Assembly: GCA_035235625.1 (NCBI GenBank)
Contig: CP141147.1
Location: 26,518,756-26,582,755, forward strand
Source: Saururus chinensis
Lineage: Eukaryota; Streptophyta; Magnoliopsida; Piperales; Saururaceae
Direction of reading: 5' to 3'
DNA: 64,000 bases
This document shows positions 1-12,175 of this stretch, one piece after another. Below the pieces are notes generated by a model. That model was given only the letters and a program-made list of their open reading frames with translations. It was not told the DNA's origin and did no database searches. Positions within the stretch are counted from its first letter, which is position 1, and every line of letters begins with the position of its first letter. The position numbers and the translations under genes were made by a program.

Positions 1-952
1 AGTTGTAGACATAACCCCCCTTAACACAGAGATGTTTCTCTCACTACGAGGCCCTTCAGTGGAGGATAGAGCCTCCCCTACTCTTGGTTACTTTTCTCGT
101 TGTGGCCCTACAATGGAGGAAGTTGCTTCCTCTTGCTCCGGACCACTTCTATCTCTTTGGGGCTCGAGGGCGACGAGCAAAGGCTCCTCTTGCTCTGAGA
201 TGTTCCTACCTTTTATGGTCACAAACTTGAGGAATGGATGTTTCTATTGCATCTAAGAATGTCTCATAATGAGCCAAAAAACTCTCCTAAAAGATTAGAT
301 GGAGTTTCAAATTTATAGTGAAGACTTACAAACAAACGGGAAAAAAAGCACACATACCATATGGTGCATGCTCGAGAGGCGGTGCCTCGTGAGGAGTGCA
401 CATAATGTGCTTGTTCATGCACAGCGCACATAGCTCTACACAAGGACAACACGTGATACTTTGGTCCTCACAGGCCCATAGTGTGTCCCGCAACGTTCGC
501 ATGACCTGCAAGGTGTCCCGCGACACGGCGAGGCTCAAGCTACTAGCATTATCGTGATGCCAACAGTTTTGTCCTTTTCTCAATCTTTTAATTAAATTTT
601 TAATGAACTACTATCCTAATTTCAAAATGCGATATTTTCTTAACCTGATGTTGAAATCACACGTTCTTGGCACCGATGGACTCATATCGAAGAGCCCTTT
701 AAACTAGACATCATATGAGTAGGTTATCTTATACTTTTCAAGCGGGTCTTGCATGTGTGGCATGCTTCCAAAGGTCATAATTTTTGTTCTCAATCTCCGT
801 TTTGCATGTTCTTTAATTCGTTATATTCGTTACTTCGAGTTCTAACCAAATATAGAGATGTCATCTATGCAAAGCCCCCAAAAATTAACTAAAAATTATA
901 TAATTACCCCTAATCTCTCAGGTTAGATGTAATAAAAAAATGGGCCATTACA
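1..952 (-). mobile_element. Family A LTR, copy 1 (partial, cut by window edge)
   Basis: Read on the minus strand, an LTR-like start TGTAATGGCCC lies at 952. The stretch 640-940 can be matched by eye to 20840-21120 and 29740-30010: the same order of a temperature of phrases such as GTTCTTGGCACCGATG, a start-codon-free AT block, then TTTAATTCGTTA and a GAGTTCT motif. A stretch at 40-230 also resembles 20080-20260 of family A copy 2. GC-rich quasi-repeated sequence lies at about 365-545, the same place as in the other copies. The 3-prime end of the LTR is outside the window, so it is unknown whether this is a solo LTR or part of a longer element. No gene is seen in it. Confidence 0.65.
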
Positions 953-984
953 TTATATCACATGTTGGTCAAGCTAGACATGTT

Positions 985-2696
985 GGGCTTGTGACAACCT
1001 AGATTTGAGGTAAGTTATACTTTTGGAATTTTTATATTTAGAACATTATTTTGAATGTGGAACCTTAATGAATGTTGTAGAACTCTAGAAACCGAACTTA
1101 AAGGTTTTTGAAACACTTGATTCGGAGGTAGTGGCCGTATGTAGCGATCATGGAAGCGCACATCATAAGCGGGCCCATGATGAAACTACGGTAAAACCTA
1201 TCCTTGAGTGGTCTTATTTCGAAGGGCTCGTCGATACGAGTCAATCGGTACCAAGAACGTAAAATTCCAATATATAGGTAAAAAGTTAGAGCAATTTAAA
1301 GTTTTGGAAAAAAGAAAAAAAATATAATATTTTAATGTGGGCTGACGCAAGCATTGCGTCGCCTCACGCTGACCCGCGTGACGCGTGACGTCGCTCGGTT
1401 TGACCGTGCAACATGGCGTCGCGCCGTTCGCTGAGGGCGGCGGGCCCGTGCCGCACGGTGATCCGCACAGCGCGCAGATCTGCATGGCCCGCAGCGCGGG
1501 CCACACATGCGGACCGCGCGGTTTGCGCATCCGTGCGCGCACCATGGCACCGCGTGACACGCGCGGTTTGGCACGTCGGTTCCATGCAGTTCCGCCGTCC
1601 GCTGCGCGACGCGTGTCAGACACGCGTCGCGCATCAGTTCAGCCCCAATCCCTATATATACCCCTTTTTTTACTTCACTATTCACTTCTACCTCCAGTAA
1701 AAACTTCTGACTCTCCGTTCTGAACTATTTTAAGTCCGATTCAACCCATTTCAAAGGCATTCTTAACTAAAGCGATAGTGTCGGACGCTGTGACGGGACC
1801 AGATTTTCTATATCAGCTCTCTACGACCACGAACTTTCTACTCCAACCGTAAGGTAGGGGGTCTTAAACTCTAGCTTATGCTCTGCTTATATGCTCTAGT
1901 TTTTATGTGCTGTTTTATTTCGTTATGCTCATATGCTTGAGTTTTCTGAGAAATGTCATATGCATGATATGTTTTACATACCCTGAGTTTTTGCCAGGGT
2001 ATTTACGTTTTCCGAATAATTTTGGGGTTAAACGTTGAATTATAATATTTCTGGATACCTACCGAGGAAATGATAGGTATATGGCGCGCGCATATAGGTA
2101 TGGAGTATCATGGGAAAACTCCTGCCTTCTGAGCTTCCTGTTGCCCCATGAGCACCAGAGGAACGTCATTCGGTATCACAGCTCTGGATTTATCGTCATC
2201 GGACGAATTGGTGTTTTTCAAAATTATTTTGAATTTGTTCTGAAAAAAAATAAAATTATTATAATCTTTTGCTTAGCATTAAATTAGATTTTAATTCCAT
2301 CTACTGAGTATAAAAATACTCACCCACCCACAGACTCTACAGGTAGTAAAACCATCCCGGAGGGGTCAACCGAAGAATTATCTGTTTAGTCTCTTTTAAA
2401 TACTTTTCAACCTCTGTAATATTATGTGTTTAGGCTTGGCTTGTATTTTGTAATTCTGTAATATGATCGCTCTACATACAGTGTACTCTGGACTGGGTCC
2501 TAATTTTCTACTATGTTATATGTAATATTTTAGTTGTGCTCAACTCCAAAATTCCCCTGTCTTATGTCGACTTATGTTTTTGATCCATACGACGGACCGT
2601 CACGTTCGGTTTCACGTGCGATGTAACACGTGCCGAGCGAAATAATAATTACGCTAATTATGACGTGTATTATTTTCTGACGGTCGCCACAGGGCT
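985..2696 (+). mobile_element. Family E solo LTR with GGGCT target-site duplication
   Basis: The element runs from 990 (TGTGACAACC) to 2691 (GGTCGCCACA) and has TG...CA ends. It is flanked on both sides by GGGCT (985-989 and 2692-2696), the 5-bp duplication expected for LTR-element integration. Length is 1702 bp. No internal polyprotein, primer-binding site or second LTR is present, so it is best read as a solo LTR. A TATA-like box lies at 1651-1660, just after a GC-rich block (1330-1640) built of repeated words such as GCGTGACACGC. A hairpin-like motif TACTGAGTAT...ATACTCACCC sits at about 2300-2325. The short open frames in the GC-rich block overlap in all frames and look like by-products of composition. 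Confidence 0.85.
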
Positions 2697-3413
2697 GGCT
2701 CATCTGTTGGTAGTAGTAACTCCTCTAGATCTCCATCATGTCCCCTGTTATGAGACATCATACATCAACCTACAACATCTATATGTGTCATCCTAACCAT
2801 TGTCAGCTCACCTTGTGAGATTCTAACATGAAATGAAGTAAATATCCTGCAAAGAATATAAGGAGATGGTAGTATCTCATCCATATGTCCATGCAAAAAT
2901 GTCATAATCCGACAAAAAATAATTGACAGTAGATATAACTCTAACTTTGGATGTGCAAGAAGATAAAAGAATCGTAGTCATCGTGTGGTCAACTCTCTCA
3001 TTCCTAGCACTCCAGATGTCATACTTGGCAATGATATGCAGCAAACAAAAATTGGCAATCATAGAATGTGCAAGAAGTGAAACATCAAGCTCTCTACCTC
3101 TGGGAAGTCCAATCAATCTCCCAGTAAACTAATTGTCCAATGAAAAGATATATCCAACAAAGTATGGATAAGTGAGTGGTCTCCTCTCACATTGAATAAC
3201 ATATGCAATGACTTGAGGTGAAATCCACACTTGTGTGCCTTTTGCTACTCCTACTAGTGAGTTATAATCATCCAGTCTAAGGGGTGAATATCATTATCTG
3301 ACTAGACGAGTGTATATAGGCTGATATGAGGTAGAGATCGTCCTAAAGTAATCCATCTAGTATGGGCGAGCCTCTATTCAATCTATGGAATTCTCTAAAG
3401 GCATATGGACTAA
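2697..3413 (-). pseudogene. Degenerate transposon-like ORF, interrupted by LTR D
   Basis: On the minus strand a broken reading frame can be followed from about 5250 (before the family D LTR) and, after removing that LTR, down to about 2700. Recognisable stretches include DDYNSLVGVAKGTQVWISPQ and, in another frame, IGLPRGRELDVSLLAHSMIA (open frame 2877-3116). Several stops and frame changes are needed. The style resembles the non-enzymatic first ORF of plant gypsy-type elements (Athila or Ogre), but I do not recognise a specific domain and would not assign a function. The two halves read continuously across the ACTAC duplication left by the inserted LTR, which supports their being one older sequence. 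Confidence 0.4.
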
Positions 3414-5132
3414 ACTACTGTAACAACTCGATTTTTGAAAATATACTTTGAGGGCCGACATTATGTTTTCAGGCCCAACAAATTGTTTTACTTATTTTTT
3501 AAGTAATTTTGATCCATAATCCCTTAAAGAACCTTTTAGACTATTTGTAGGTCTCAAAGAGACGATTGTAATAAACCCAACACATAAATCTGACATAGGG
3601 ATCCAAGTTTAATAGTACGAAGAATGCATGAATCCGAGTTCAGGGTATAGAGTTATTGTTATTGAAAGTATGAGAAATCATTTTGTTTTTTTTAAATTAA
3701 AATTTACATAAGAAGAGCTAATGCCAGCTTTGGCTTGGCACCACTGGTCAGGCCTATAGTGTGCAGGACCCAAACACTGGCTAGGCTTGCAGCGCACAGG
3801 CTAGCCTATGCCTATGTAGTTGTCTGTGCAAGCAATAGCTTGGCTTGCCTTGATGGCAGGCCAACTGTTTGATGCGCACCAATTGGCGTGCAACCAACGG
3901 CCCACTTTTTCTATAAATAGAGTAGGGGGAGGGGTTCCAATTCACCCCATACCCCTATGCTCTCATCTCTTCTGGTTTATGCCCACACTTAAAACTTCAA
4001 ACCTCTATTTCTATGTCGTTTCTATCCTGATTTCCTCCGTCCAAAAAATAATCCTAGCTAATTCAAGGGCACCCTACGTCGTAAGGGGGTCTATTTTTCA
4101 AGTTAACTTTTCTAAAGGAGGGAAATGGCCTTGGGCAAGATGAAGCCCCGTTTTCCACTCGCAAGCGATATGCAGAGATTGTCCTAGCGCTAGGGGAGGC
4201 TCTACCCGTCGCACTCGAGCTAAAAGTAGAGACTATCCCAATGCAAGGGGAAGTGTTGCCCTCCAATCTTAAGCCTAGAATGAGTGATGGCTTCACTACC
4301 ACCCGCCTTTCGGAGGAGGTCCAATAGCGAGGGTAGGTAGTTCTAAATCCTAATTTTGTGCTAGCTCTATTTTTCAAAATTCTTTTAAGTTGTAAATGAG
4401 TTTTACTTTGAAAGTGATAGATTTTATAGTACTGTTTAGGGGTCAGACAAATGTCTACCCCTTAATTAGGCTTGAAAATTCTTCAAGTATTCCGATTGTT
4501 TTAAATTTCAAATTTTGAATGGTAGTTCTTCGACACACAAACTAAGAACTATCAAAGTTGATCACTCTTAGATATTGCCAAATGAGGCTTATAACTCAGG
4601 AGTTGGGGTGTTATGGGAAAACCCCTCTATTTCTGATCTTGTTACCCCAAGAGCACAGGTGTGTGTCGTTTTATTATCAGTAGCTTTCTATGAATTATAT
4701 GTATTTGTCTTAAGTCCTCCAAAAGACTTGACTTTAACTTCTAAGTCAACAATTTGAAATTTGATTTATTTAAATTTTGTTTCATCATGTTAGTAGAATT
4801 TAGTACTACCATTTGGGCATGAACTTTATACTCACCCACCTTGAGATATTGTTGGTGTAGACCATAAGTCTAAGGTTGTAGTGGAATGGTCTTTGGAAAA
4901 CTAAATGCCTATGCTTTGAATTTTGTTTAATGTTTTTTTGCTTACACTATATATTTATACTGACATAATGTTGTGGAACATGTCACTTTTTTAAAAAATT
5001 CTATACATTTGTAAATTAATATATTTATAAGGGTTACTTATTTATGCACGGTTGATCTGGACCTCTCCTTGATTACAAATTTATGGGATTTTGACTTTTA
5101 AGTTAATCTAAAAATTGGGGTATAAAAACTAC
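3414..5132 (+). mobile_element. Family D solo LTR with ACTAC target-site duplication
   Basis: The element starts at 3419 with TGTAACAACTCGATTTTTG and ends near 5127 with GGGGTATAAAA, read as a mutated form of the GGGGTGTTACA end seen in other families. ACTAC is present at 3414-3418 and 5128-5132. A TATA box (CTATAAATAG) is at 3911-3920. It is preceded by a repetitive block (3715-3900) built around words such as TTGGCTTGC, and followed near 4825 by TTATACTCACCCACC, the motif shared with families C and E. Length is about 1709 bp and no coding region is seen. The 3-prime boundary is less sure than in the other LTRs because the terminal CA is lost. Confidence 0.65.
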
Positions 5133-7100
5133 ACTCGTAGCGAATAGGTCTAACCTTATCTCCCATATTAGATGATGCACTATGGTCACCTGAACTTGAA
5201 TTACACGTAACTTTCTGCTTCTTTGCTCAAACCATCTAAATTTAATTATAAAGAAATAAACCTAGGTCTAAATATCACTAGGAACTAATCATAAGACATA
5301 AATAAAGATCTGGAATTTCAAAAATAATTGAAATGTGCATTAAAATTTTGATTTTTGAAATTAAATAAATCCCTAGGAATTTTCTATGTTTAATTGTCTT
5401 CAAATTTTGATACAAGGTAGATATCAATTACTAGAACTAAAGTCATAACTGGATCTACACCTAATTAAGATAAAAATATTTAATTTTGAAAAACCCTCAA
5501 ATTTACATAAAAACATGAAACCGAATAGATTTTTTGTAAAATCTCAAAAACCAACTTTTGAAAGTACATAGAATTTTGTAGACACGTAGATGAAGCTTTT
5601 TCTAGCAATCCTATATGTTCAAAAATTATTGAAAACCTGTAAAACTTGACTAGAAATAAAAAATTTGTTTTAGAACTCACAGTTGCTACAACAAAAAGCT
5701 TTAATAGGCAAAATATGATGTTTTCTTGCTCAAACTTAACTTAAATTGCCTTATCTCCCTTTTTTGCTCTACCCCGGAGAGTTTGGAGTGAAATGAAGGT
5801 GATTAAGGGTTCATCCATTTTTTAAAATAGTGTTTGGGGTGGGAAAACATGACTAGCAATCTATCGCTCTGGGAACGATAGATCGATCTTGAGAAAAATC
5901 TATATTTAAAATTTTTGAAAATTAAGAAAATTGAGAAAATTTTAAAAAATTCAAAAATATTTCCAATAAATTCCTAAAAATATTTCAAGATTTTTGCATT
6001 GAAATAAGATTTTTTTGACAGAGAGAACTTGAATTAAAAATTAAACATTAAAAAAAGCACAGTTGAGCTCCTTTTTATAATATTTTAATTAATTTTTATT
6101 TAATTTAAGTGCATCCATAGATTATATTTATTAATACCTTACCTTAAGTTAGTTGACTCCATTAGTATGTGATTGTCAATTTTATTTTCTTCTTTTTGAC
6201 ACTATAACTCTCTTTTATTATGTTTTGATGAAACCATCGACCGATGTTTTTATCTTTTAATCTTGAATCTTGCAAGATTAATCTTATTTAAATTGAGACA
6301 AATATAGTCATACCCTAGTAAAGTTAAAGTTCTCATATTTTGACTCACTTTAGCAAGAATTTATGTACATTATCTTCAAAGAAAATAGAAAAGTAAAAGC
6401 TCAATAAGTATATGCTCATGCCTTTTTATGAGCTATGTTATTTTTACCTTAAATCAGTTTTTTAAGGCTTGGTTTTTTCTGAATCCTTTTTACTTACAAT
6501 ATTTTTTTTCTTATTCATTTTTCTTGATGTCAAATGGTTGGGAGCTTCACACTAGCCTAGGCCGGCCTTAGTAAGTAACCCTTCCCCATCATCTTTATGA
6601 AGAAGATTTCATTTGAATAAAAGGTATTTAAGTCTATAAGACTTATAAATATTGAAATACATTACATGAAACTTTCTTCTTTTGAATTCTAAATAGAAAT
6701 ATAACCAGAGATCATCTAATTTTATCACTTAGACTCCACTAGAATCCAAATGCCTAAGTTAACTTATATTTAAGAATTTTCTCTTAATATTCATACATAA
6801 AAGTGACTTGCATCTTAACATGATATGTACAAATTTAAAAAAAAGAAGAAAATTGAAACAATAAAAAAATCAAATCGATTTTCACTCTCCTTAGTGTATC
6901 CTTCTCTTTGTTATGGTATATATAACCACAAATAATGTTATTTTTTAGCTTAAAAGAAAATTAATTTCATTATGTCTTAAGAGATGTACCAAAAATAAAA
7001 TCAAAGCCAAATGCAAAAAGAAGCAAAATATACAACTTTTTTCGTGTTTTTTATTATATTCCTTTTTTGTTGTTTTTTTTCAATTTTAAAACTTGAATTA
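5133..7100. other. AT-rich non-coding stretch
   Basis: The first about 120 bases continue the degenerate minus-strand ORF described at 2697-3413. Beyond about 5260 I see only AT-rich sequence with short homopolymer runs and no convincing reading frame on either strand. A purine-rich segment on the minus strand near 6570-6600 could be the remains of a polypurine tract of the copia element to the right, but no matching LTR was found. Confidence 0.5.
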
Positions 7101-9425
7101 AATATATAAAAATAAAACAAATTACAATAAAAACTAAAACATGGGTTGTCCAAAAGATTAAAAGAATTAAATCATGGACAAAAATTTAAACCTCTTTACT
7201 TAGAGATAGCAAGTTCGTTAGCTTTGCCTAACCAACTTATCCTTACGCAATCTAAAGTGTTCTTCCATACTCTTCCTAATAGATCTTTCAGTGAAGATAA
7301 ATGTTCCTCACCCACACTTTCTTTATTTTCTTTTCAAACAATTGGTGGGGTAGTTTACAGATCACATGGGTAATATGCTTCTTCTCCTTCTTCTTAGACC
7401 TAAGTTTGAAATGATGATTCTTTGGGCATTCTCTTCTAGTATGAAAATTACTATGGTATATATCACACAGTCCCATAATACTAGAACCTATCCTCACTCA
7501 TTTCCCTTTTGACCTAGGTAAGTTGGTCATTGTCTTAGGTTATTTGTCATTCTCTTTGGCCTTCACAAAGATAGTAGGTTTTGTTAATGACTCAAACAAT
7601 TCCTAAAATCTAAACCCATCGTGTTAGTTTGATCAATGCTCAAAATGACCAACTTCTTCTTCCCACTCTTGAATCCATCAAATTTCTCTTTAGACTACAT
7701 AAGTTCTTTATTGAGAACACTACACTTCTCATTCTCATTCTTAAGGTCACTTGCTTCTCTCTCAAGTTTAATGTTCAACTCCACTAACCTATTTGCCCCA
7801 TGAGAAAATAAAACAAACTCATCATCTTTCCTTTTTAATTCTCTCTTAAGGTTTTTGGTTTTTCTAGTCAAAACTAAGAATTGTTAGAGGAACCCTTTGT
7901 ACTCATCTGAATCAAAGTTACACTAAATTCTCTTCAAGAGAAATAAATTCATGAGACTCTTTACCAAAACTATCTTCCTTCATACTTACATAAAAAGCAA
8001 TATAATTGCACATCTCATTTTCATGAAAAGAATTCTCATTAAAGCAAGTTGCCTAAAGCACATTGCCCTTCTCTTGTTATCAAACCACTTTGATTTCCTT
8101 GGCTTATCATCAGAATCTTTCTCAAGATTATTGCTAGGATAATTAGTAAAAAATGACCAAACTTACCACATTCAAAACACTTTATATTCTTATTGTCTTG
8201 TTTGTTTTGCCTCTTATCTTTCCTATCCCCTTATCCATTCCTTAAATTTTGACCCTTATTCCTAAACCTAAAGTTATTAGATTTCATAAATTTCTTGACG
8301 TTTTTTGCTAACAAGAACATTAATTCTTCATCATCTTCATATTCTTTGTATTTTTCTAAGGTGTTCAAAGCTTCTTATTTTTTAAAAAGTTCTCTTAGAT
8401 GCTTTAAGGTCAGTTTATTTCTTCTTCTATTTTTTAAACATTTTTTTCTTATTTTCATAAAATTCTTCTTGTATCTCAAAGCTTCTAAGTTTCCCAATAA
8501 GTTCCTTAATGCCTAAGGTGTCTATCTTTTTAGATTTATTAATTGTTGTCACCTTAATTTCAAATTTTGATGATAAGAACCCTAACAATTTTCCCACAAC
8601 TAGGTAATTAGGAATGGGCTCTCCTAATTAATCACTTGTGTTAACTGTGTCCAATATCGTAGAATAAAACTTAGAAATCATTTCATCTTCACTAATTATC
8701 ATGTTTTAAAATTCACGGGTAAGCATCTATAACTTACACACTTTGATAGCTTCAGTTCCTTTATTATAATTCACAAGTTTTTCCCATGCAACCTTAGCGG
8801 ATGTTCAATTTGATATTAACCTATGTTGTGAATTTCCTATGGCATTTAATAATACATTAAGGGCCTTACTATTTTGATTTACAACTTTTGTTTTATTTTC
8901 CTCCCATTCACTCCTAGTTTTTTTAAATTAAATTTTCATCTTTGTCTTTGGTCATTAGAGGATTCCAACATTTAATCACTGTTTTCCAAAAATTGCCATC
9001 AAGCACTTGATAAAAGCTATCATATTATTCTTCTAATATGAAAAGTTTTGAACATAAAAAAATAGTAGACAATTCATAGGATTTTTCAAATCTCTATATT
9101 TATTTATTGAATTATTTGACCCAACTATTAACATAAAACAAACTTAAACAACCCAAGCAACAATTTTTAGGCACTCAAAGCAAGGAGAAATATATGAATA
9201 AGCAAAAACACTAATTACCGCACAAACTCAGCAAGATTAACAAGTAATTCTAAGAGAAAAATAAGTAAACTAAGCAGAATTAAAATATTAAACCCTAACA
9301 AAAGATAAATAATACTAGAAATCAAAATTAAAGAAGATTAAGCAAACTTATGCCTAGCATACAAAAGCTGATTGATAGCATGAATCAAACTCAATTTTTT
9401 AACAGAAATCCTTAGTTACCACTTG
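7100..9425 (-). pseudogene. Ty1/copia gag remnant (UBN2-type gag plus CCHC knuckle)
   Basis: Read on the minus strand the sequence follows a copia-type capsid protein. Near 8750-8650 the frame gives AWEKLVNYNKGTEAIKVCKL, then an MLTREF stretch and GEPIPNYLVVGKLLGFL, the pattern of the UBN2/gag domain. Near 8170-8215 comes a zinc knuckle with CFECGKFGHF, whose last cysteine is lost. Beyond it (7700-7900) is a Lys/Glu/Asn-rich, coiled-coil-like tract as seen in copia elements with long gag proteins. Stop codons and frameshifts are frequent, so it is dead. Reverse transcriptase and integrase are not seen. It lies beside the truncated left part of a Mutator transposase and may have inserted into it. 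Confidence 0.75.
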
Positions 9426-10470
9426 AAGGTTAATATCCAACAGATAGTGATAGTGGATCACTAGATTGTTCCTAACCCTAGTACTTTACTAAGAAAGAAA
9501 TTAAGAGATCTAGCCCCTATGTGTAGGAATTTGTTTTAAACTGGAATAGACAAACCCTATCTAATCATCATTCATGATCAATGAAACCATTAAATTAAGC
9601 ATGCACACCACACAATCACACAATAATTTTATGTGAAAACCCCAACTAGGGTAAAAAACCACAACAGCCTCAACCAAGGTTAAATCAATATATTAGAACG
9701 ATATAGAGCTTACAAGACACAAAATAACCAACCAACCTCTAAACTTGACACAAAGTCCTTTATTTAATCTTCTCTTACTCTTGGCTTTCAATTCCTCCTC
9801 CTTGAATCCTTGAAGTTTTCCCTCTTTGTATTTTGTTCTTCATCTTCTTCTTCTAGCAACTCAAACAAAAACACCTTTCTTGTTTGTTGATTTACCTCTT
9901 GAGATTCTTCTACTCCCGTTGAAGAATTTTGCTGACTCTCCTCTAACATTTACATTTACTATGTGAAATCTTCTTACTTTAATTGTACCATGAATAATTT
10001 TTTCAAGCTCTTTGTGAATTCTCTAAGAAAACAATGCATAAAAGAATCTTCTTTCTTCTCTAACATTTTCTAGGTTTCCCTCTCTTCAAATTCTTTATAC
10101 CTAAGCTTATAGATAGGTCTCTAAGTTGAACAAGCTCTTTGACTTCAACTAGGAATGAATTATTTTTGGGAAAGACTTATCTTAAGTAACTAAAACTGCT
10201 AGCAATTGATTGTTCCAAATAGTGATTGATCATTTACTATTTTCCTATGGCACGATTCTTAATCAATCAATCGGTCTATGAAGTAATTTATTGATAAACT
10301 CTCAGATTAATTAAACAAAGGGCCATTTTAGGTGCCAATCAATTGTTTCTTCCTATGTTTTGTCTAGCAATCGATCGATGATACTATTCAATGATAGTTT
10401 TACCCTTTTACCTTGAATCCATTTGAAACCTCCAAAATCACTTCTAAAACTTCTCCAAGTGACTTTTGTA
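9411..10470 (-). mobile_element. Probable 5-prime LTR/leader of the copia remnant
   Basis: On the minus strand TGGTAACTAAGG at 9422-9411 resembles the initiator-methionine tRNA primer-binding site TGGTATCAGAGC that follows the 5-prime LTR in copia elements, and it lies just upstream of the gag remnant. The sequence from there to about 10470 contains a segment (9620-9710) of the kind often seen in copia leaders and LTRs, with repeated AACC/CCAAC words. The outer boundary is not defined: no TG...CA pair with a duplication was found, and the right part merges with Mutator transposase sequence near 10480. Confidence 0.4.
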
Positions 10471-10479
10471 TGAGTTAAA

Positions 10480-10562
10480 GCAGCCATTGAGAAGAACTTC
10501 AAGAAGTACATGTGAAGGGTTATATGAATAGATGACACCTTCTTGAAAAGAAGCTACAAAGG
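10480..10562 (+). pseudogene. Mutator-like transposase (MULE-1), fragment a
   Basis: The plus-strand frame ends in IDDTFLKRSYKG, which continues directly as TLFVISTLD at 15428 once the inserted family C LTR and one copy of its AAAGG duplication are removed. This is the first-aspartate region of the MULE transposase catalytic domain, usually written as (V/I)D(A/G)TFLKGKY.GTL. Two in-frame stops occur just upstream. The N-terminal part of the transposase is not seen to the left, where copia sequence takes over. The same motif is found in the second MULE of this window (VDATFLKEKY at about 59258-59290). Confidence 0.75.
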
Positions 10563-11200
10563 TGTAACGCCCGAGATTTTTCACACATTTTCCTTAAAAT
10601 TCACGGAAAATTTTTGCAATATAACGTCTATAAATCGGAGGAAAAATGACGAAACCAAAACCTGATAAAACAGTTTATAATTTAAAACTGTAAACATCCA
10701 CATACGGTCAATCATCGTACGGCCAAAGCAAATATCCTCAGGCGCTACTCGAAAACAACCATACGAATAAATTTGCTATGATCATAGACTTTTAAATACA
10801 AATCACTCTCCCAGGCATCCCTGAGTACAAGTCCCATAACAGTCCACTGACTGATCCAAATGAAAGTCCAGAATAAACATCTTGTGTTCTCATCTCACCC
10901 AATACAACAGATCGTGGCACAAATAAACTCGCAGAGAGTCAAGCAGATACCTGAGTCAACGGGAATCAATCCACTGCTGAAACAAGCGTCCATCTCCAGG
11001 AGCTCTCCGCACAACCTGCAAAACCTCCCGTGCAACGGGGCTAAAAGAAGTAGGGTGAGTATTTTCATACTCAGTAGGAAAATACCCAGTAGGGGAAACC
11101 CCAAACGGTGAACTCACAAGTTCATAATCACATGCGTCATGCAACTCAAACATGAAGCAGTCAACATAATATAATCATATCGTGCACATACGCATATGAT

Positions 11201-11315
11201 CATACCAAAGGCACCATCGTGCCAAAATCATACCAAGGCACCATCGTGCCAAAATCATACCAAGGCACCATCATGCCAAAATCATACCAAGGCACCATCA
11301 TGCCAAAATCATACT
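11201..11315 (-). repeat. Tandem array a in LTR C copy 1 (27-bp unit)
   Basis: About four units of 27 bp, each containing GGCACCATCGTGCC or GGCACCATCATGCC. The unit core is an inverted repeat (GGCAC and GTGCC around CATC). Because the unit is a multiple of three, it makes an open frame of repeated KAPSCQNHT-like peptides that is not a gene. Confidence 0.9.
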
Positions 11316-11329
11316 ATCCAATCAACTTA

Positions 11330-11770
11330 CACAAGCACCCTTATCCAGGGTCATACAACTTACACAAATACCCTTATCCAGGGTCATACAAACTTATACC
11401 ACCGTACGCTTACTCATACAGCTTACACAAACTTGTACGACCTTACTCGTACAATCAGACTTGTACGACCGTACTCGTACAGTCTGCACAAAATCATACT
11501 TACTGTCTTACTCAGAAACACATTCTCACAATCGTGCTCAAACTCTTACAGTCGTGCTCATACACATACGCTTATAGTCCTGCTCATACACACTCTTACA
11601 GTCCTGCTCATACACACTCTTACAGTCCTACTCATACTCATATGCTTACGGTCGTACTCATACACACTCTTACAGTCGTACTTACACTCTTACAGTCTTA
11701 CTCCTACTCATACACTTACAGTCCTACTCATACACACTCTTACAGTCGTACTCGTACACATAATCGTACA
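11330..11770 (-). repeat. Tandem array b in LTR C copy 1 (about 24-31-bp units)
   Basis: Starts with two copies of a unit ending CCCTTATCCAGGGTCATAC, continues with units holding GTACGACC...TACTCGTAC, and then about ten degenerate units of the type ACAGTCCTGCTCATACACAC. The early units contain the inverted repeat TACGA/TCGTA. Confidence 0.85.
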
Positions 11771-11999
11771 CATATCAACGACCACTGAAGCTCATTACAA
11801 CTAATAAACTCCAGCGTCGAAATGGAAAAGAATGTCACTGGGTCAACACCTTAACCTCCGGGGAGTGACTAGACGCCATGGACTTTTCCGAAGGTAAGGC
11901 ACATCAATGCTCATGGGGCACTGGATCAAACAGGTAAGAGTAGATCCATGATACTACTTACCTGAGCGCGCAAACATAAACACCCACACATAAGGGGTC

Positions 12000-12175
12000 A
12001 TACAGTTGCCCACCATAATGGGTCTTATAGTGCCATAGAATCGCCCACCATAATGGGTCTTATAGTGCCAGAGAATTGCCCACCATAATGGGTCTTATAG
12101 TACCATTGCCACTCTTGGGCAAAAAACATACAGTGCCACTTGGGCAGAAACATACAGTGCCACTCTTGGGCGGAA
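12000..12175 (-). repeat. Tandem array c in LTR C copy 1 (about 42-bp unit)
   Basis: Three full units with GCCCACCATAATGGGTCTTA and then shorter units with TGCCACTCTTGGGCA-like sequence. The core CCCA/TGGG is an inverted repeat around CATAA or TTATGG depending on strand. Confidence 0.88.

Noticed and set aside
1198..1723. Arg/Ala-rich frames up to 141 codons on both strands
   Set aside because: They lie in the GC-rich block of LTR E and have no homology I recognise.
11196..11804. Two overlapping plus-strand frames of about 190-200 codons with repeated KAPSCQNHT and Tyr/Ser/His-rich peptides
   Set aside because: They are the translation of the tandem arrays in LTR C copy 1; all frames of a 27- or 24-bp repeat stay open together, and the frames are not kept in copy 2.
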